Shown here one piece after another: positions 1-10,012 of a stretch of DNA of 24,013 bases (positions within the stretch are counted from its first letter, which is position 1; each line of letters begins with the position of its first letter). Source of the DNA: a virus; the IMG/VR virus record IMGVR_UViG_3300029448_000438, positions 1 to 24,013 of that record; one strand, written 5' to 3'. The notes under the pieces were generated by a model. That model did no database searches and was not told where the DNA came from. It saw nothing but the letters and a program-made list of their open reading frames with translations. A program made the translations under genes and the position numbers.

Positions 1-3000
1 TACCATCCACTGATGACGGAGTAACTAATATTCCGGTTCCAAAATCTTATCAAATAGATGTTAATATAAAATCTTCTTCTGTTACTATTTCAGCAAATTC
101 TGCAGGAAAGTTTTCTGGAAAAGTTGGTATTAATAGTTATAGTATAATTGAGTTTAGTGATACACTTCCTTTTTCCAGTGGTGATAAGATATATTATTCG
201 CCGGAAAATAGTCCCATTGTTGGATTAGAAACTGGTGTTTACTTTGCTGAGATAATAAATGAATCTAATTTAAGATTATATTCTTCAGTATCATTTATAA
301 AATCTCAATCTAATTTTAAGACATTTAAAGCACCAACAGAATCTGGAAGTCATAATTTTACTTTGAATTCTCAGAGAGAATCTGTGATAGGAGCTCAAAA
401 AATTCTGAGAAAGTTTCCGTCAAATATTAATATTTCTGATAGTGAAAAGGCAAAGACCATTCCAGGACCAACTGGAATGTTAATTAATGGTGTAGAAATA
501 TTTAATTATAAATCTAAAGATAAAGTATATTTCGGACCATTAAAATCTGTAAATGTTGTTAATGGTGGAGAAGGATATGATGTAGTTAATCCACCTGTTG
601 TTTCAGTTTCTGCTGCAGGGACAGTTAATGCACTTGTTCAACCAGTATTATCAGGTAAAGTTACCAAAATACATGTAGATACTCAAGAATTTGATATTGA
701 TAAAATTATTGCGATAGGGGTTACTGGTGGCAATGGCAGTGGGTTGGTAGTTGATCCTATTTTAACCAAAAGGGTGAGAGAGGTATTTTTTAATGCAGAA
801 ACAACAAATAATTTGGGAGGTATTAATACTGTAGGGGAAACAATAACATTTCAGACCAATCATAATTTTACTGATGGAGAAGAGATTATTTACAATTCCA
901 ATGGCAATCTTCCCATTGGAATTAATACTTCTGGAGAATTAGAACTTCCCATATCAACACTATCTAATAATCAACGATATTTTGCAAAAGTTTTAAATAA
1001 CACATCAATTCAATTATATAAAAAGCAATCTGATTATTCATCCGGTATCAATACCGTAGGATTTAGTACAATAAACACTCAGGGAATACATAAATTTACT
1101 ACAGCATCATTTAAAAATACATTATCCGAAATTAAAATAGTTGATGGTGGTAATTATTTTAACAGAAAATTAATTGTAAATCCATCTGGGATATCTACTC
1201 ACTTTGACAATGTTTACTTTGAAAATCATAATTTTAATAATGGAGATTTGGTAGAATATTCATTCGAAACTTCTGGTATAACTGGACTTTCTACGAATAA
1301 TAGGTACTATATTTTGAAGCAAGACGATAATTCATTTAGGTTATCTGATGCTGGTATCGGTGGTACAATAACATCTAATTTTGAAAATAAAACATATGTG
1401 GATTTTACATCTACAGGTAGTGGGTATCAGTATTTTAAATATCCAGACATTAGTGCTTTTTTAATTTACAACCCAGTTGGATTTGGCACTACAAGTCAAG
1501 AAGGACAATTAGTAACTTTAACACCAGAAGTTAGAGGAGAAATAATTGACTCATACTTGTATGAAGGAGGAACAGGTTATGGATCTTCTGTTGTAAATTT
1601 TGAAAGTAAACCAGTAATATCGATCAAGAATGGAAAGGAGGGGAGAGTAAGACCAATAGTTATTAATGGATTGATTGATTCTATACAGTTAGAATATGGG
1701 GGATTAGAATACAATTCAGTACCGGATGTCATAATTACCGATTCCTCTGGAATGGGTAGTGGTGCAGAAGCCAGAGCAATAATATCCAATGGAAAAGTTA
1801 CTGAAGTAAAAGTAATAAATCCCGGTATTGGTTATTCCAACACTTCCACTTCAATTTCATTAAAATCTGCAGGTATAGGAGGTAAATTTGATTCCAGTGT
1901 AAGAGATTTGACACTAAATTTGAAAAATAAACTTGGTAAAGAAGTTTTGATCGAATCTGAAAACAAATTGCAATATGCGGTATGCGGATATTCTACAAGT
2001 TATTTTGATGTATCTGGTCACTCTCCAATTATTGGATGGGCTTATGATGGCAATCCAATATATGGACCATACGGACATACAGATCCCAATAATTCACAAT
2101 CACTTATTGTAACATTAAGTAGTGGTTATTCAGATGAAAGTATTGATAATGTGATTGATAGACCTTCTTCAGATGATTTTGTTGCCGGAACTTTTGTGGA
2201 AGATTATAAATTTAATAACTCAGGAGATCTTGATGAATATAATGGAAGATTCTCTAAGACTCCAGAATTTCCAAACGGCGTATATGCTTATCATGCTACT
2301 GTTGATACTATTTCAGGCGAACCAGTATTTCCATACTTTATTGGTAATTTATTTAAATCAAATGTTATTTTGGAAAATTTTGATCTAAATCAATCATTTG
2401 ACTTTATCAACTCAGATTTAATTCGTAATACATTTCCATATAGATTATCAGATAATAATACAAGTTATGATTTTGTATTTGGATCTGATGATGTTAGGGA
2501 TCAAAAAGTAAAAGTAGACTCTGTTTCTGAGGGATCAATAAATGACTTTAAAATTATTGATTCGGGAGAATCTTATAAAGTAAATGATAGTCTTAACTTT
2601 GACTCTTCCGAAACGGAAGGGTCCGGTCTAATTGCAAAAGTTTCTGAATTGGAAGGAAAAGAAATAATTGATATAAGAAATATCTCTACAGAAGAATATG
2701 AAAATGCTGTTGTAACAAGATTAAGTGATAATCAAGTAAAAGTAAATATAATACCCAGTCATGATTTATTGGATGGAGATTATGTAACTCTTTCTGGATT
2801 CACTACTGTAACACAATTAAACAATCTTTTTGAAATAGGAATAACAACATATAAATCAATTCTTATTGATACGGTAACTACTTCTTCTGGAATAGGATCG
2901 ACTGAAATTTCAGTTTCATTTATACCGCCAGAGGTATCTGTGGGTAGTAGTGTGAAAATTAAAACAGATACTCTACAAGTTTTAAATATTTCTAGGAATT

Positions 3001-6000
3001 CTAATTTACTAAGAGTTCAAGGAAGTAGAGTTGGATATTCTACTGGTGATATTGTTGAATACGTTCCAGATTCATTTACTATTTCCGTAAATACACCAAT
3101 TTTTGATTCAAAAATAAACGACAGAGTTTATTTTAACCCAACAGAATCGGTTGGAGTAGGAACTACGGCAGGAATATCTACAGCAGTTTCTGTTTATTAT
3201 GGTGGAATTACAGAAATACGTCAAATTCCAACTCAGAGTATTTTTATAGAGGGGCACTCTTTTAAAAATAATCAAAAACTTACTTTTACAATTCCTTCCT
3301 CTGGAGGAGCAATTTCGATTTCTACTAATGGTAGTGGCGAGTTTGATATGCCTTCAACTGTATATGCAACAAATAGGGGAAGAAATTTAATTGGAATTAA
3401 GACAGGTATTACTAGTGCATTTAGTGAAGTATTCTTTCACACTAATGGATCCGATAAAGATGATTATCTATTAGAAAGTGATTATGGACAATTTACGGGA
3501 AAAGTCAGTAAGATAACTTCAGTTATTGCAGTATCAACTGCACATGGATTATCCAATGGTGATTCAGTCAATCTAACAGTCCAACCAAATCTTAATGTTG
3601 GTATAGGAACTTCTGCCAAAGTTGATATAATTAGAAATTCTAGTGGCACAATAGGTATAAACACTTTAGTCAATCCACAAATAGAAGTTATTAGAGGAAA
3701 TAATTTAGTATTTGATACTTCCGACTCTTCTTTATCTGGATATAACTTAAAAATATTTACAGACAAGGAATTTGAAAATGAGTTTGTAGCTACAGGATCT
3801 ACAACTAATTTCAATGTTGTTTCCTCTGCAACAACTACAACAATTAATTATAGTGAAAATATTCCAACAAAACTTTATTATAATTTAGAAAGAAGTGGAA
3901 GTATTAGCACTACTGATACTGATGTTAAAAATTATAATGAAATTTTATATGTAGATAGTGTGTATCAAAATCAATATACTGTCACTGGTGTTGGGGAAAC
4001 TACATTTACTATTAATTTGATTGAAAATCCGGAAAAAGTTTCTTATGCAAAAACTGAATGCAGTATTCTAAAATATACTACAACATCTAAAACAGCATCT
4101 GGAGGAATTTCTGACATAAAAATTCTTTCAGGTGGATCTGGATATAAGAAAATCCCAATTGTTTCTAGTATAACAACTGTTTCTGGTAAAAATTGTTATA
4201 TTATCCCAACATCAAAAACAATTGGAAATATTAAGCAGACAAGAATTATAAATGAAAATTTTGAATATCCCTCCGATAAAACGTTACGTCCCAAAGCTCT
4301 CATTTCTACATTGATTGAAAAGAAAAATTCTAATACTGTTGGAATAATTTCTGTAACTAATGGTGGTAGCAACTATACAGAGGCACCATCAATAATACTT
4401 GTTGATTCTGTAAGTAAAAACAGAATTAATAAGGGATCTTTCAAAGTTAATATTTTAGGATCTTCTATAGATTCTGTTGATATAGTTGTAGAACCAAAAG
4501 GTCTTCCCGATCATGAAATAGAAGCTTATACTACAAATAATACAAATGGAATCAGTATTACAAAAGTAGATTCTAGTTCTAGCACTACTTTCACCTGTCA
4601 TATTACTACACCATCATCTGGATTTACAGTATTTCCATTCGAAGTAAATGATGAGGTATTCATTGAGGGAATTGAAAAAATTAGTAATGATGGATCAGGA
4701 TTCAATTCCGAAGATTATAATTTTCAATTTTTAAAAATCAGTGCCATTGATGAAACTGCAGTCCCAAATAATACAGTTACAATTGATGTAAGTGGTATAT
4801 CAACAAATACTGGAATTGCAAAAACAATAACAAACTCTTTACCAATAATAACAAATAGTAATATATATCCATCATTCAGTGTTTTGAAGAAAGTATCAAA
4901 ATTTTTAGTTGGTGAGAAAATAATTGTTGATAATATAGAAAGAGATTTAATTGTCATAGAATCTAATTCCAATTACATAAAAGTCAGAGGTTTGTATGAA
5001 TTGAATGTAGATGATATTTTAACTGGTAAAGAATCCGGTAATGTTGCCACTGTTAATTCAATAGATACAACTTCAAATGATGGTGAATTTTCAATTAATT
5101 ACTCTATTGAGAAAAATGATGGTTGGTCTAATAATATTGGTAAGTTGAATGAAAATGATCAAGTAACAGCAGATAATGATTATTATCAAAACTTATCATA
5201 TACTGTAAAAAGTCCTATAACATATCAAGAATTAATTACTCCAGTTAATAATATGCTCCACACCAGTGGATTGAAAAATTTTGCTGATGTTGGTATTACT
5301 TCTGTTACAAAGAATGTGGGAATAGAAACTAACGGATCTGAGATGATTGTAACTCAACTTTATGATATTCAAGATGAGCAGAAAGTTGATACAATTCGTC
5401 AATTTGATTATGTCAGAGATTATGAAATTTTATCAGACTCTTCTAAGTTTATTGAATTTAAAAATAGAATTCTTACAGACTATGTAAGAATTAATAGTGA
5501 CTTAGTAAAAACCATTGACGATATCAGTGGAGAATTTAATAGTTTAGGTGATAATCCAGATGAATTTTTGAATATTCTAAACGTAGATGATTATGATACA
5601 TATACAAATTTACTTTTTAGAATAGAAAGTGGTGATGATTCAGAGTTACAATTAACGGAATTAACATTACTACGTTCTGGAAGCACTAATGTTTTAGTGC
5701 AGAGAGGAGGAATCGTAAATGACGAAAGTGATATGTCATTAGATTATGGAAGTTTTTCAATAGAAACTGACATTACCAATGAATCATATCTTCGTTTTAC
5801 TCCAAATGATCCTTATAATACTGATTATGATATAAGATTGTTAGGAAATAAATTTACTTCAAATTCTGTTGGTGTTGCAACAACATCTGTTGGATTTGTT
5901 GATTTAATTAATTCTACAAAATCAATAACTTCAAATCAGACCACAGATTTAGTTTCTGTTGATGTGGACGATATTAAGTCACTATATGCAAATATTCAAG

Positions 6001-9000
6001 TCATTAATGTAGCAACAAATGACATGAATTTTGTTGAATTGTATTTGACTCATGATGATACAAATACATTTATGGCAGAATCTTTCTTTGATGCAGATGG
6101 ATCTTCGATAACAAAACAATCGATAGGAAGTTTTGATTCAAATATCAATAGTGGAATATGCTCTATTACTTATACTAATGACACATCTTCAAGTGTTAGA
6201 CTTCGTTCCAAGATTATCGGAATAGGTACTACATCCGTGGGTGTAGGAACTTATAGATTTAATGCAATTGGACAACCAGACGATTCTGTTAGAAGTGCAA
6301 TTTATCAATCGAATTATTCTGTGGGAATTGGAACAACGAATGTAGTCGGATTAGATTCTTCATTATTTAATGCAGTTAAGTCTATAGTTCAAGTATCTTG
6401 TGGATCAACCAAAGCTTTACATCAAGTATTAACTTTACATGATGGCAATTATGTTTATGCTCAACAATCTGCATTTATTTCGGTAGATAGTAATTTACCA
6501 AATCCAGATTATGAAGAATATGATAATACTTCAGGTATAGGAACATTCGGTGTTGAATATTCTGGAGATCAATTTGTATTAGAATTTCATCCAGATACTG
6601 AATTTGTAAATGCAGAAGTAAAGGTATTATCATTTAATCAATGCTTCTATTCTGGTATTGATAATAATATTCCTATTGGACTGCAAAATGGCAATTCATT
6701 AGATTATATGGACGCCAAATATTATAATGCTCATAATGGAGATAGGGTTAATTTAACATCATTTGAATTGACTAGTAATGGAAATCCAATATTTGCAAAA
6801 ACTTTCAACCCAAATGATAGTGATATTTTAAATACTTCTACTGGAAAATTTACCATACAAGATCATTTCTTAAGAAATGATGAAGAATTGATTTATACTC
6901 CTGGATCTAGTTTTGTTGGTGTTGGGTCAACACCTATGCAATATTATAATGCGACGGCAGGTATTACAAGCACACTCCCATCGCGTGTATTTGCTGTTGT
7001 CGAATCAAATGATGTATTTCAGATTTCTACTACCAGATCTGGAACTCCAGTTACCTTTGTTGGAGTCGGCACTGGTAATTTGCATCAATTTGAAATGCTT
7101 AAGAAAATTGAAAAAACTGTTATTTCTATTGATAATTTAATTCAATATCCTTTAATGTTTACTCCAATAAAACATAATTTGAGTGAAAATATTGATAATG
7201 GAAATATTGGAATAAGCACAACCAGAACAGTATTCTCTTTGTCCGGAATATCATCAATCGCTGCAAAAGATATTTTAAGAGTGGATGATGAATATATGAA
7301 AGTTATTAATGTTGGTTTTGGAACAACAACTATTGGACCAATAACAGGAATAGGAACAACTGCTCTTATAGAAGTTTCTAGAGGTTACGTGGGAAGTTCT
7401 GCAACATCTCATCTTAATATAACTGGAGTTGCAACTGTTTATAAAGGTGCATATAATATTGTAAATAATAAAATATTCTTCACAGATCCTCCTAGAGGAA
7501 AGATTGGTGAAGAAAAAGATTTTAGTAATTTGGATTTTCCAACATCCGACTTTAATGGCAGAGTTTATTTAAGAAGCGATTATTCAAGCAATGAAATTTT
7601 TGATGATGTCTCACATGAATTTAGTGGTATAGGGAGAACATTTACAATATCTGTAGGAGGAGCAAACACTGCTGGAATAGGCACAACAGAATCTCAAAGA
7701 TCTGGATTACTTTTGATTAATGGTATATTCCAATCACCTACAACTCTCAATAATCCAAATGGTAATTTTGATATTATTTCAAATAATGCTGGTATATCAA
7801 GTGTTGTATTTACTGGAATTAGATCTGCTACTGATTCATCTTTCATTGTAGAATCAGATTATGATGTTAATTTAAATGAAATACCAAGGGGCGGAATAAT
7901 TATTTCTCTTGGATCAACAGGTGGTGTTGGATATGCTCCTCTTGCTGGAGCTTCTGTTACTGCCGTAATGGATGATGGTGGCAATATTCTTTCGGTTGGT
8001 ATAGGTACTACCGATAATGTTGGTTCTGGATATTATGGAGATCCTTCTGGAATAGGAGTAAGTATATTTGATCCAACTGGAAATGGAAGTGGGGGGGAAG
8101 TGAGTGTATCTAGTATTGGTGTCGGAGGAACATTATCTTTTAATGTAGATTCTGAGGGCAACAATTATTCCGCAGACACACAAATATTTGTATCCCCTCC
8201 GTCTTATGAAAATTTAGATGTTGTAGGAATTTCTAGATTGGGTATTGGGTCTACGACTGATACTGGAATAGGTTTACAAATGTCGGTGGAAGTTGGAGGA
8301 GCATCAACAACTGTTGGTATTGGATCAACTTATGCGAAGATACAAACATTTAAAATCACAAGACCTGGGTATTCCTTTAAGAAGGGAGATAAATTTACTC
8401 TTGTTGGATTAGTAACTGATTCTAGATTATCCTCCCCGATAGAAGAATTTACACTGGAAGTTTTAGACACTTATCAGGATTCATTTGCTTTCTGGAGATT
8501 TGGCGATTTGGATTATGTCGATGATATTGCAGAATATCAAGATGGTGTAAGAACAAGATTCCCATTAACTTACAGAGATGGAGTTTCAATTAGTTTTGAG
8601 TCAAATAAATTATTAAATACAGAGATTAATTTTGCCAATCTATTATTAGTATTCGTGAATGGTATCCTCCAAGTTCCTGGAGATGCATATGAATTTAATG
8701 GGGGAACTTCTTTTAAATTTAAAGCAGCTCCCAGACCAGATGATAAAGTTGATATATTTTTCTATAAAGGAACTGACGGATCAGATACTCAATCTATCAC
8801 TAATGAAAAACCAATTTTAGAAAGAGGTGATGAATTACAAATTACTGGATCTACTGTCAATTTAGAAACGCAAAAAGAAAGATTGGTATTTGATATCACA
8901 AATTCTGATAGGGTTGAAACTAATCTTTATACTGGTCAAGGATTGGATGATACTAATTATAGACCAGTTAATATTATTAAGCAGAAAACTGATAAAATTA

Positions 9001-9992
9001 TTTCGGGTGAAAAAGTTTATAAAACAAGAGATTCTTTAGAGGCATATATTTATCCCACTGCTAAAATAATTGGTGATTTAAGCTCTTCAGAAACCAATTC
9101 TATTTTTGTAGATAATGCTAAATTTTTTGATACAAATGTTGCCGCCGCAGGAACGTTTGATGCAATGATAGTTGGTGGATTGCCAAATCCAATAACAGCA
9201 TCAGCAACTGCATCAATTAACTCCGATGGTGAGGTAACAGGATTTACTATTTCTGGAGGTGATGGATATGTTAGTATTCCTACGGTATCCATATCAGCAC
9301 CTCCAGAAATTGCTGTTGGTGTTGGAACAACTGCCACTGCTACAGCAACAATTTCAAATGGATCTGTCAATGCAATTTCAATTACTAATCCAGGACTTGG
9401 ATATACCATTGCTCCAAAAGTATTGATTTCATCACCAAATATAATTTTAGATAACATTACTGATTTAAAAGGTGATGAAACAAGAGGATATTCTGGTTTA
9501 GTGACTAGTATAACTCCCATAACAGTCGGTGGAGATCCTGCAATTCAATTGTCACTTCTTAAAACTTCTCCGGGGTCATTAAACGAGTTGCAAACTGATA
9601 CACCGATTTATGTTTTCAATACTCGTATTGGATCTGGCGTAACTGCTATGGACACTCTGGGTATTCATACTGTAGGCATAGGAACTACATTTGCGGATAA
9701 CATTTATCATATTGTAAATGCAAATACTAGCGATTTTCCTGATTTAGCAATTGTGAAGTGTAAGGTACAAGTCAATACTGGATTAACATCTATTGGTGAT
9801 AATAATAATCCTGTAGGAGAATTCTCATGGGGTGAATTGAGAAATGCTGGTGGATTTGGTAGATCTTCTTCAATTTCTATAGGTGTTACTGGATTAACAA
9901 TTGATGCTGGTTTGACAACATTTCCAGTTATTCAAAGAAGAGGATCCATTTATGGAATTAGAGATACAGGAGCTCTTAAAAAACAATTATAA
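1..9992 (+). CDS. Giant virion structural protein, 5'-truncated (GGxGY/GIGTT repeats, YHYH-like domain); position of T4 gp7
   Basis: The frame is open from the first complete codon at position 3 to the TAA at 9990-9992, giving 3,329 visible residues; the start lies upstream of the window. A TTG at 363 is only an internal codon, because 120 in-frame sense codons precede it. The protein is Ser/Thr/Asn/Gly-rich, has no visible membrane segment and looks like a long chain of small beta modules. Early copies of a GGxGY repeat lie at 541-1863. A YHYH-like domain at about 1975-2350 shows AYDGNPIYGPYG, YAYHATVD and FPYFIG. A non-repeat block lies at about 5218-5690. About fifteen GIGTT-type motifs fall between 3150 and 9690. 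Two more GGxGY units lie at 9241-9430, close to the C-terminus. It lies directly upstream of gp8, where T4 has the wedge protein gp7 (about 1,030 residues), but I see no clear similarity to gp7. A baseplate or host-facing virion role is inferred from context and from similar large proteins in marine T4-like phages. Confidence 0.85.
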   Translation, partial: PSTDDGVTNIPVPKSYQIDVNIKSSSVTISANSAGKFSGKVGINSYSIIEFSDTLPFSSGDKIYYSPENSPIVGLETGVYFAEIINESNLRLYSSVSFIKSQSNFKTFKAPTESGSHNFTLNSQRESVIGAQKILRKFPSNINISDSEKAKTIPGPTGMLINGVEIFNYKSKDKVYFGPLKSVNVVNGGEGYDVVNPPVVSVSAAGTVNALVQPVLSGKVTKIHVDTQEFDIDKIIAIGVTGGNGSGLVVDPILTKRVREVFFNAETTNNLGGINTVGETITFQTNHNFTDGEEIIYNSNGNLPIGINTSGELELPISTLSNNQRYFAKVLNNTSIQLYKKQSDYSSGINTVGFSTINTQGIHKFTTASFKNTLSEIKIVDGGNYFNRKLIVNPSGISTHFDNVYFENHNFNNGDLVEYSFETSGITGLSTNNRYYILKQDDNSFRLSDAGIGGTITSNFENKTYVDFTSTGSGYQYFKYPDISAFLIYNPVGFGTTSQEGQLVTLTPEVRGEIIDSYLYEGGTGYGSSVVNFESKPVISIKNGKEGRVRPIVINGLIDSIQLEYGGLEYNSVPDVIITDSSGMGSGAEARAIISNGKVTEVKVINPGIGYSNTSTSISLKSAGIGGKFDSSVRDLTLNLKNKLGKEVLIESENKLQYAVCGYSTSYFDVSGHSPIIGWAYDGNPIYGPYGHTDPNNSQSLIVTLSSGYSDESIDNVIDRPSSDDFVAGTFVEDYKFNNSGDLDEYNGRFSKTPEFPNGVYAYHATVDTISGEPVFPYFIGNLFKSNVILENFDLNQSFDFINSDLIRNTFPYRLSDNNTSYDFVFGSDDVRDQKVKVDSVSEGSINDFKIIDSGESYKVNDSLNFDSSETEGSGLIAKVSELEGKEIIDIRNISTEEYENAVVTRLSDNQVKVNIIPSHDLLDGDYVTLSGFTTVTQLNNLFEIGITTYKSILIDTVTTSSGIGSTEISVSFIPPEVSVGSSVKIKTDTLQVLNISRNSNLLRVQGSRVGYSTGDIVEYVPDSFTISVNTPIFDSKINDRVYFNPTESVGVGTTAGISTAVSVYYGGITEIRQIPTQSIFIEGHSFKNNQKLTFTIPSSGGAISISTNGSGEFDMPSTVYATNRGRNLIGIKTGITSAFSEVFFHTNGSDKDDYLLESDYGQFTGKVSKITSVIAVSTAHGLSNGDSVNLTVQPNLNVGIGTSAKVDIIRNSSGTIGINTLVNPQIEVIRGNNLVFDTSDSSLSGYNLKIFTDKEFENEFVATGSTTNFNVVSSATTTTINYSENIPTKLYYNLERSGSISTTDTDVKNYNEILYVDSVYQNQYTVTGVGETTFTINLIENPEKVSYAKTECSILKYTTTSKTASGGISDIKILSGGSGYKKIPIVSSITTVSGKNCYIIPTSKTIGNIKQTRIINENFEYPSDKTLRPKALISTLIEKKNSNTVGIISVTNGGSNYTEAPSIILVDSVSKNRINKGSFKVNILGSSIDSVDIVVEPKGLPDHEIEAYTTNNTNGISITKVDSSSSTTFTCHITTPSSGFTVFPFEVNDEVFIEGIEKISNDGSGFNSEDYNFQFLKISAIDETAVPNNTVTIDVSGISTNTGIAKTITNSLPIITNSNIYPSFSVLKKVSKFLVGEKIIVDNIERDLIVIESNSNYIKVRGLYELNVDDILTGKESGNVATVNSIDTTSNDGEFSINYSIEKNDGWSNNIGKLNENDQVTADNDYYQNLSYTVKSPITYQELITPVNNMLHTSGLKNFADVGITSVTKNVGIETNGSEMIVTQLYDIQDEQKVDTIRQFDYVRDYEILSDSSKFIEFKNRILTDYVRINSDLVKTIDDISGEFNSLGDNPDEFLNILNVDDYDTYTNLLFRIESGDDSELQLTELTLLRSGSTNVLVQRGGIVNDESDMSLDYGSFSIETDITNESYLRFTPNDPYNTDYDIRLLGNKFTSNSVGVATTSVGFVDLINSTKSITSNQTTDLVSVDVDDIKSLYANIQVINVATNDMNFVELYLTHDDTNTFMAESFFDADGSSITKQSIGSFDSNINSGICSITYTNDTSSSVRLRSKIIGIGTTSVGVGTYRFNAIGQPDDSVRSAIYQSNYSVGIGTTNVVGLDSSLFNAVKSIVQVSCGSTKALHQVLTLHDGNYVYAQQSAFISVDSNLPNPDYEEYDNTSGIGTFGVEYSGDQFVLEFHPDTEFVNAEVKVLSFNQCFYSGIDNNIPIGLQNGNSLDYMDAKYYNAHNGDRVNLTSFELTSNGNPIFAKTFNPNDSDILNTSTGKFTIQDHFLRNDEELIYTPGSSFVGVGSTPMQYYNATAGITSTLPSRVFAVVESNDVFQISTTRSGTPVTFVGVGTGNLHQFEMLKKIEKTVISIDNLIQYPLMFTPIKHNLSENIDNGNIGISTTRTVFSLSGISSIAAKDILRVDDEYMKVINVGFGTTTIGPITGIGTTALIEVSRGYVGSSATSHLNITGVATVYKGAYNIVNNKIFFTDPPRGKIGEEKDFSNLDFPTSDFNGRVYLRSDYSSNEIFDDVSHEFSGIGRTFTISVGGANTAGIGTTESQRSGLLLINGIFQSPTTLNNPNGNFDIISNNAGISSVVFTGIRSATDSSFIVESDYDVNLNEIPRGGIIISLGSTGGVGYAPLAGASVTAVMDDGGNILSVGIGTTDNVGSGYYGDPSGIGVSIFDPTGNGSGGEVSVSSIGVGGTLSFNVDSEGNNYSADTQIFVSPPSYENLDVVGISRLGIGSTTDTGIGLQMSVEVGGASTTVGIGSTYAKIQTFKITRPGYSFKKGDKFTLVGLVTDSRLSSPIEEFTLEVLDTYQDSFAFWRFGDLDYVDDIAEYQDGVRTRFPLTYRDGVSISFESNKLLNTEINFANLLLVFVNGILQVPGDAYEFNGGTSFKFKAAPRPDDKVDIFFYKGTDGSDTQSITNEKPILERGDELQITGSTVNLETQKERLVFDITNSDRVETNLYTGQGLDDTNYRPVNIIKQKTDKIISGEKVYKTRDSLEAYIYPTAKIIGDLSSSETNSIFVDNAKFFDTNVAAAGTFDAMIVGGLPNPITASATASINSDGEVTGFTISGGDGYVSIPTVSISAPPEIAVGVGTTATATATISNGSVNAISITNPGLGYTIAPKVLISSPNIILDNITDLKGDETRGYSGLVTSITPITVGGDPAIQLSLLKTSPGSLNELQTDTPIYVFNTRIGSGVTAMDTLGIHTVGIGTTFADNIYHIVNANTSDFPDLAIVKCKVQVNTGLTSIGDNNNPVGEFSWGELRNAGGFGRSSSISIGVTGLTIDAGLTTFPVIQRRGSIYGIRDTGALKKQL
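541..1863 (+). repeat. Dispersed GGxGY-type protein repeats, N-terminal set
   Basis: Degenerate copies of a hydrophobic-strand, then G-x-G-Y, then P-x-V strand unit are encoded near 541-615 (NGGEGYDVVNPPVVSV), 1141-1165 (VDGGNYF), 1554-1590 (YEGGTGYGSS), 1681-1741 (YGGLEYNSVPDVIIT) and 1806-1863 (INPGIGYSN). They are diverged at the DNA level, so they are old protein repeats and not recent tandem duplications. Confidence 0.6.
3150..9690 (+). repeat. Interspersed GIGTT-type heptad-like motifs
   Basis: About fifteen copies of [SAT]-V-G-[IVF]-G-[TS]-T are scattered through the giant ORF, for example near 3150, 3600, 6220, 6320, 6913, 7313, 7348, 7672, 7996, 8237, 8313, 9315 and 9673. They are encoded by similar but non-identical stretches of the form ggtataggaactac. 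Spacing is irregular, which suggests a recurring beta-turn at the edge of small strand modules and not a continuous fibrous repeat. Confidence 0.55.
9241..9430 (+). repeat. Two tandem GGxGY beta-repeats near the C-terminus of the giant ORF
   Basis: Two adjacent units are clear here: ISGGDGYVSIPTVSIS and ITNPGLGYTIAPKVLIS. They closely resemble the four units inserted into gp14 at 21049-21530, including the spacing from Gly-Tyr to the Pro-x-Val strand. Confidence 0.65.
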
Positions 9993-9995
9993 ATA
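9988..9995 (+). promoter_or_regulatory. T4-type late promoter box TATAAATA upstream of gp8
   Basis: There is an exact TATAAATA at 9988-9995, the late promoter element recognised in T4-like phages by the gp55 sigma-like factor with the sliding clamp. It overlaps the TAA stop (9990-9992) of the giant ORF and lies 17 bases before the gp8 start codon. Transcription would be expected 6-7 bases after the box, leaving a leader of only about 11 bases. Position and exact match support the call; activity is inferred. Confidence 0.7.
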
Positions 9996-10012
9996 TCTAA
10001 AAAACGAGTAAT

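Noticed and set aside
363-365. TTG as the start of the giant ORF
   Set aside because: The same frame is open for 120 further codons up to position 3 and encodes similar beta-rich sequence, so the true start is outside the window.
2821-2860. Near matches to the late promoter (TATAAATC, TATAAATT, GATAAATA) inside coding sequence, for example here and near 490, 2205, 11482 and 18530
   Set aside because: They deviate from the exact box, lie deep inside genes and have no start codon at the expected distance.
9050-9520. 156-codon reverse-strand ORF
   Set aside because: It lies entirely inside the repeat-rich giant gene and mirrors its Gly/Val/Thr codons; there is no ribosome site or recognisable product.
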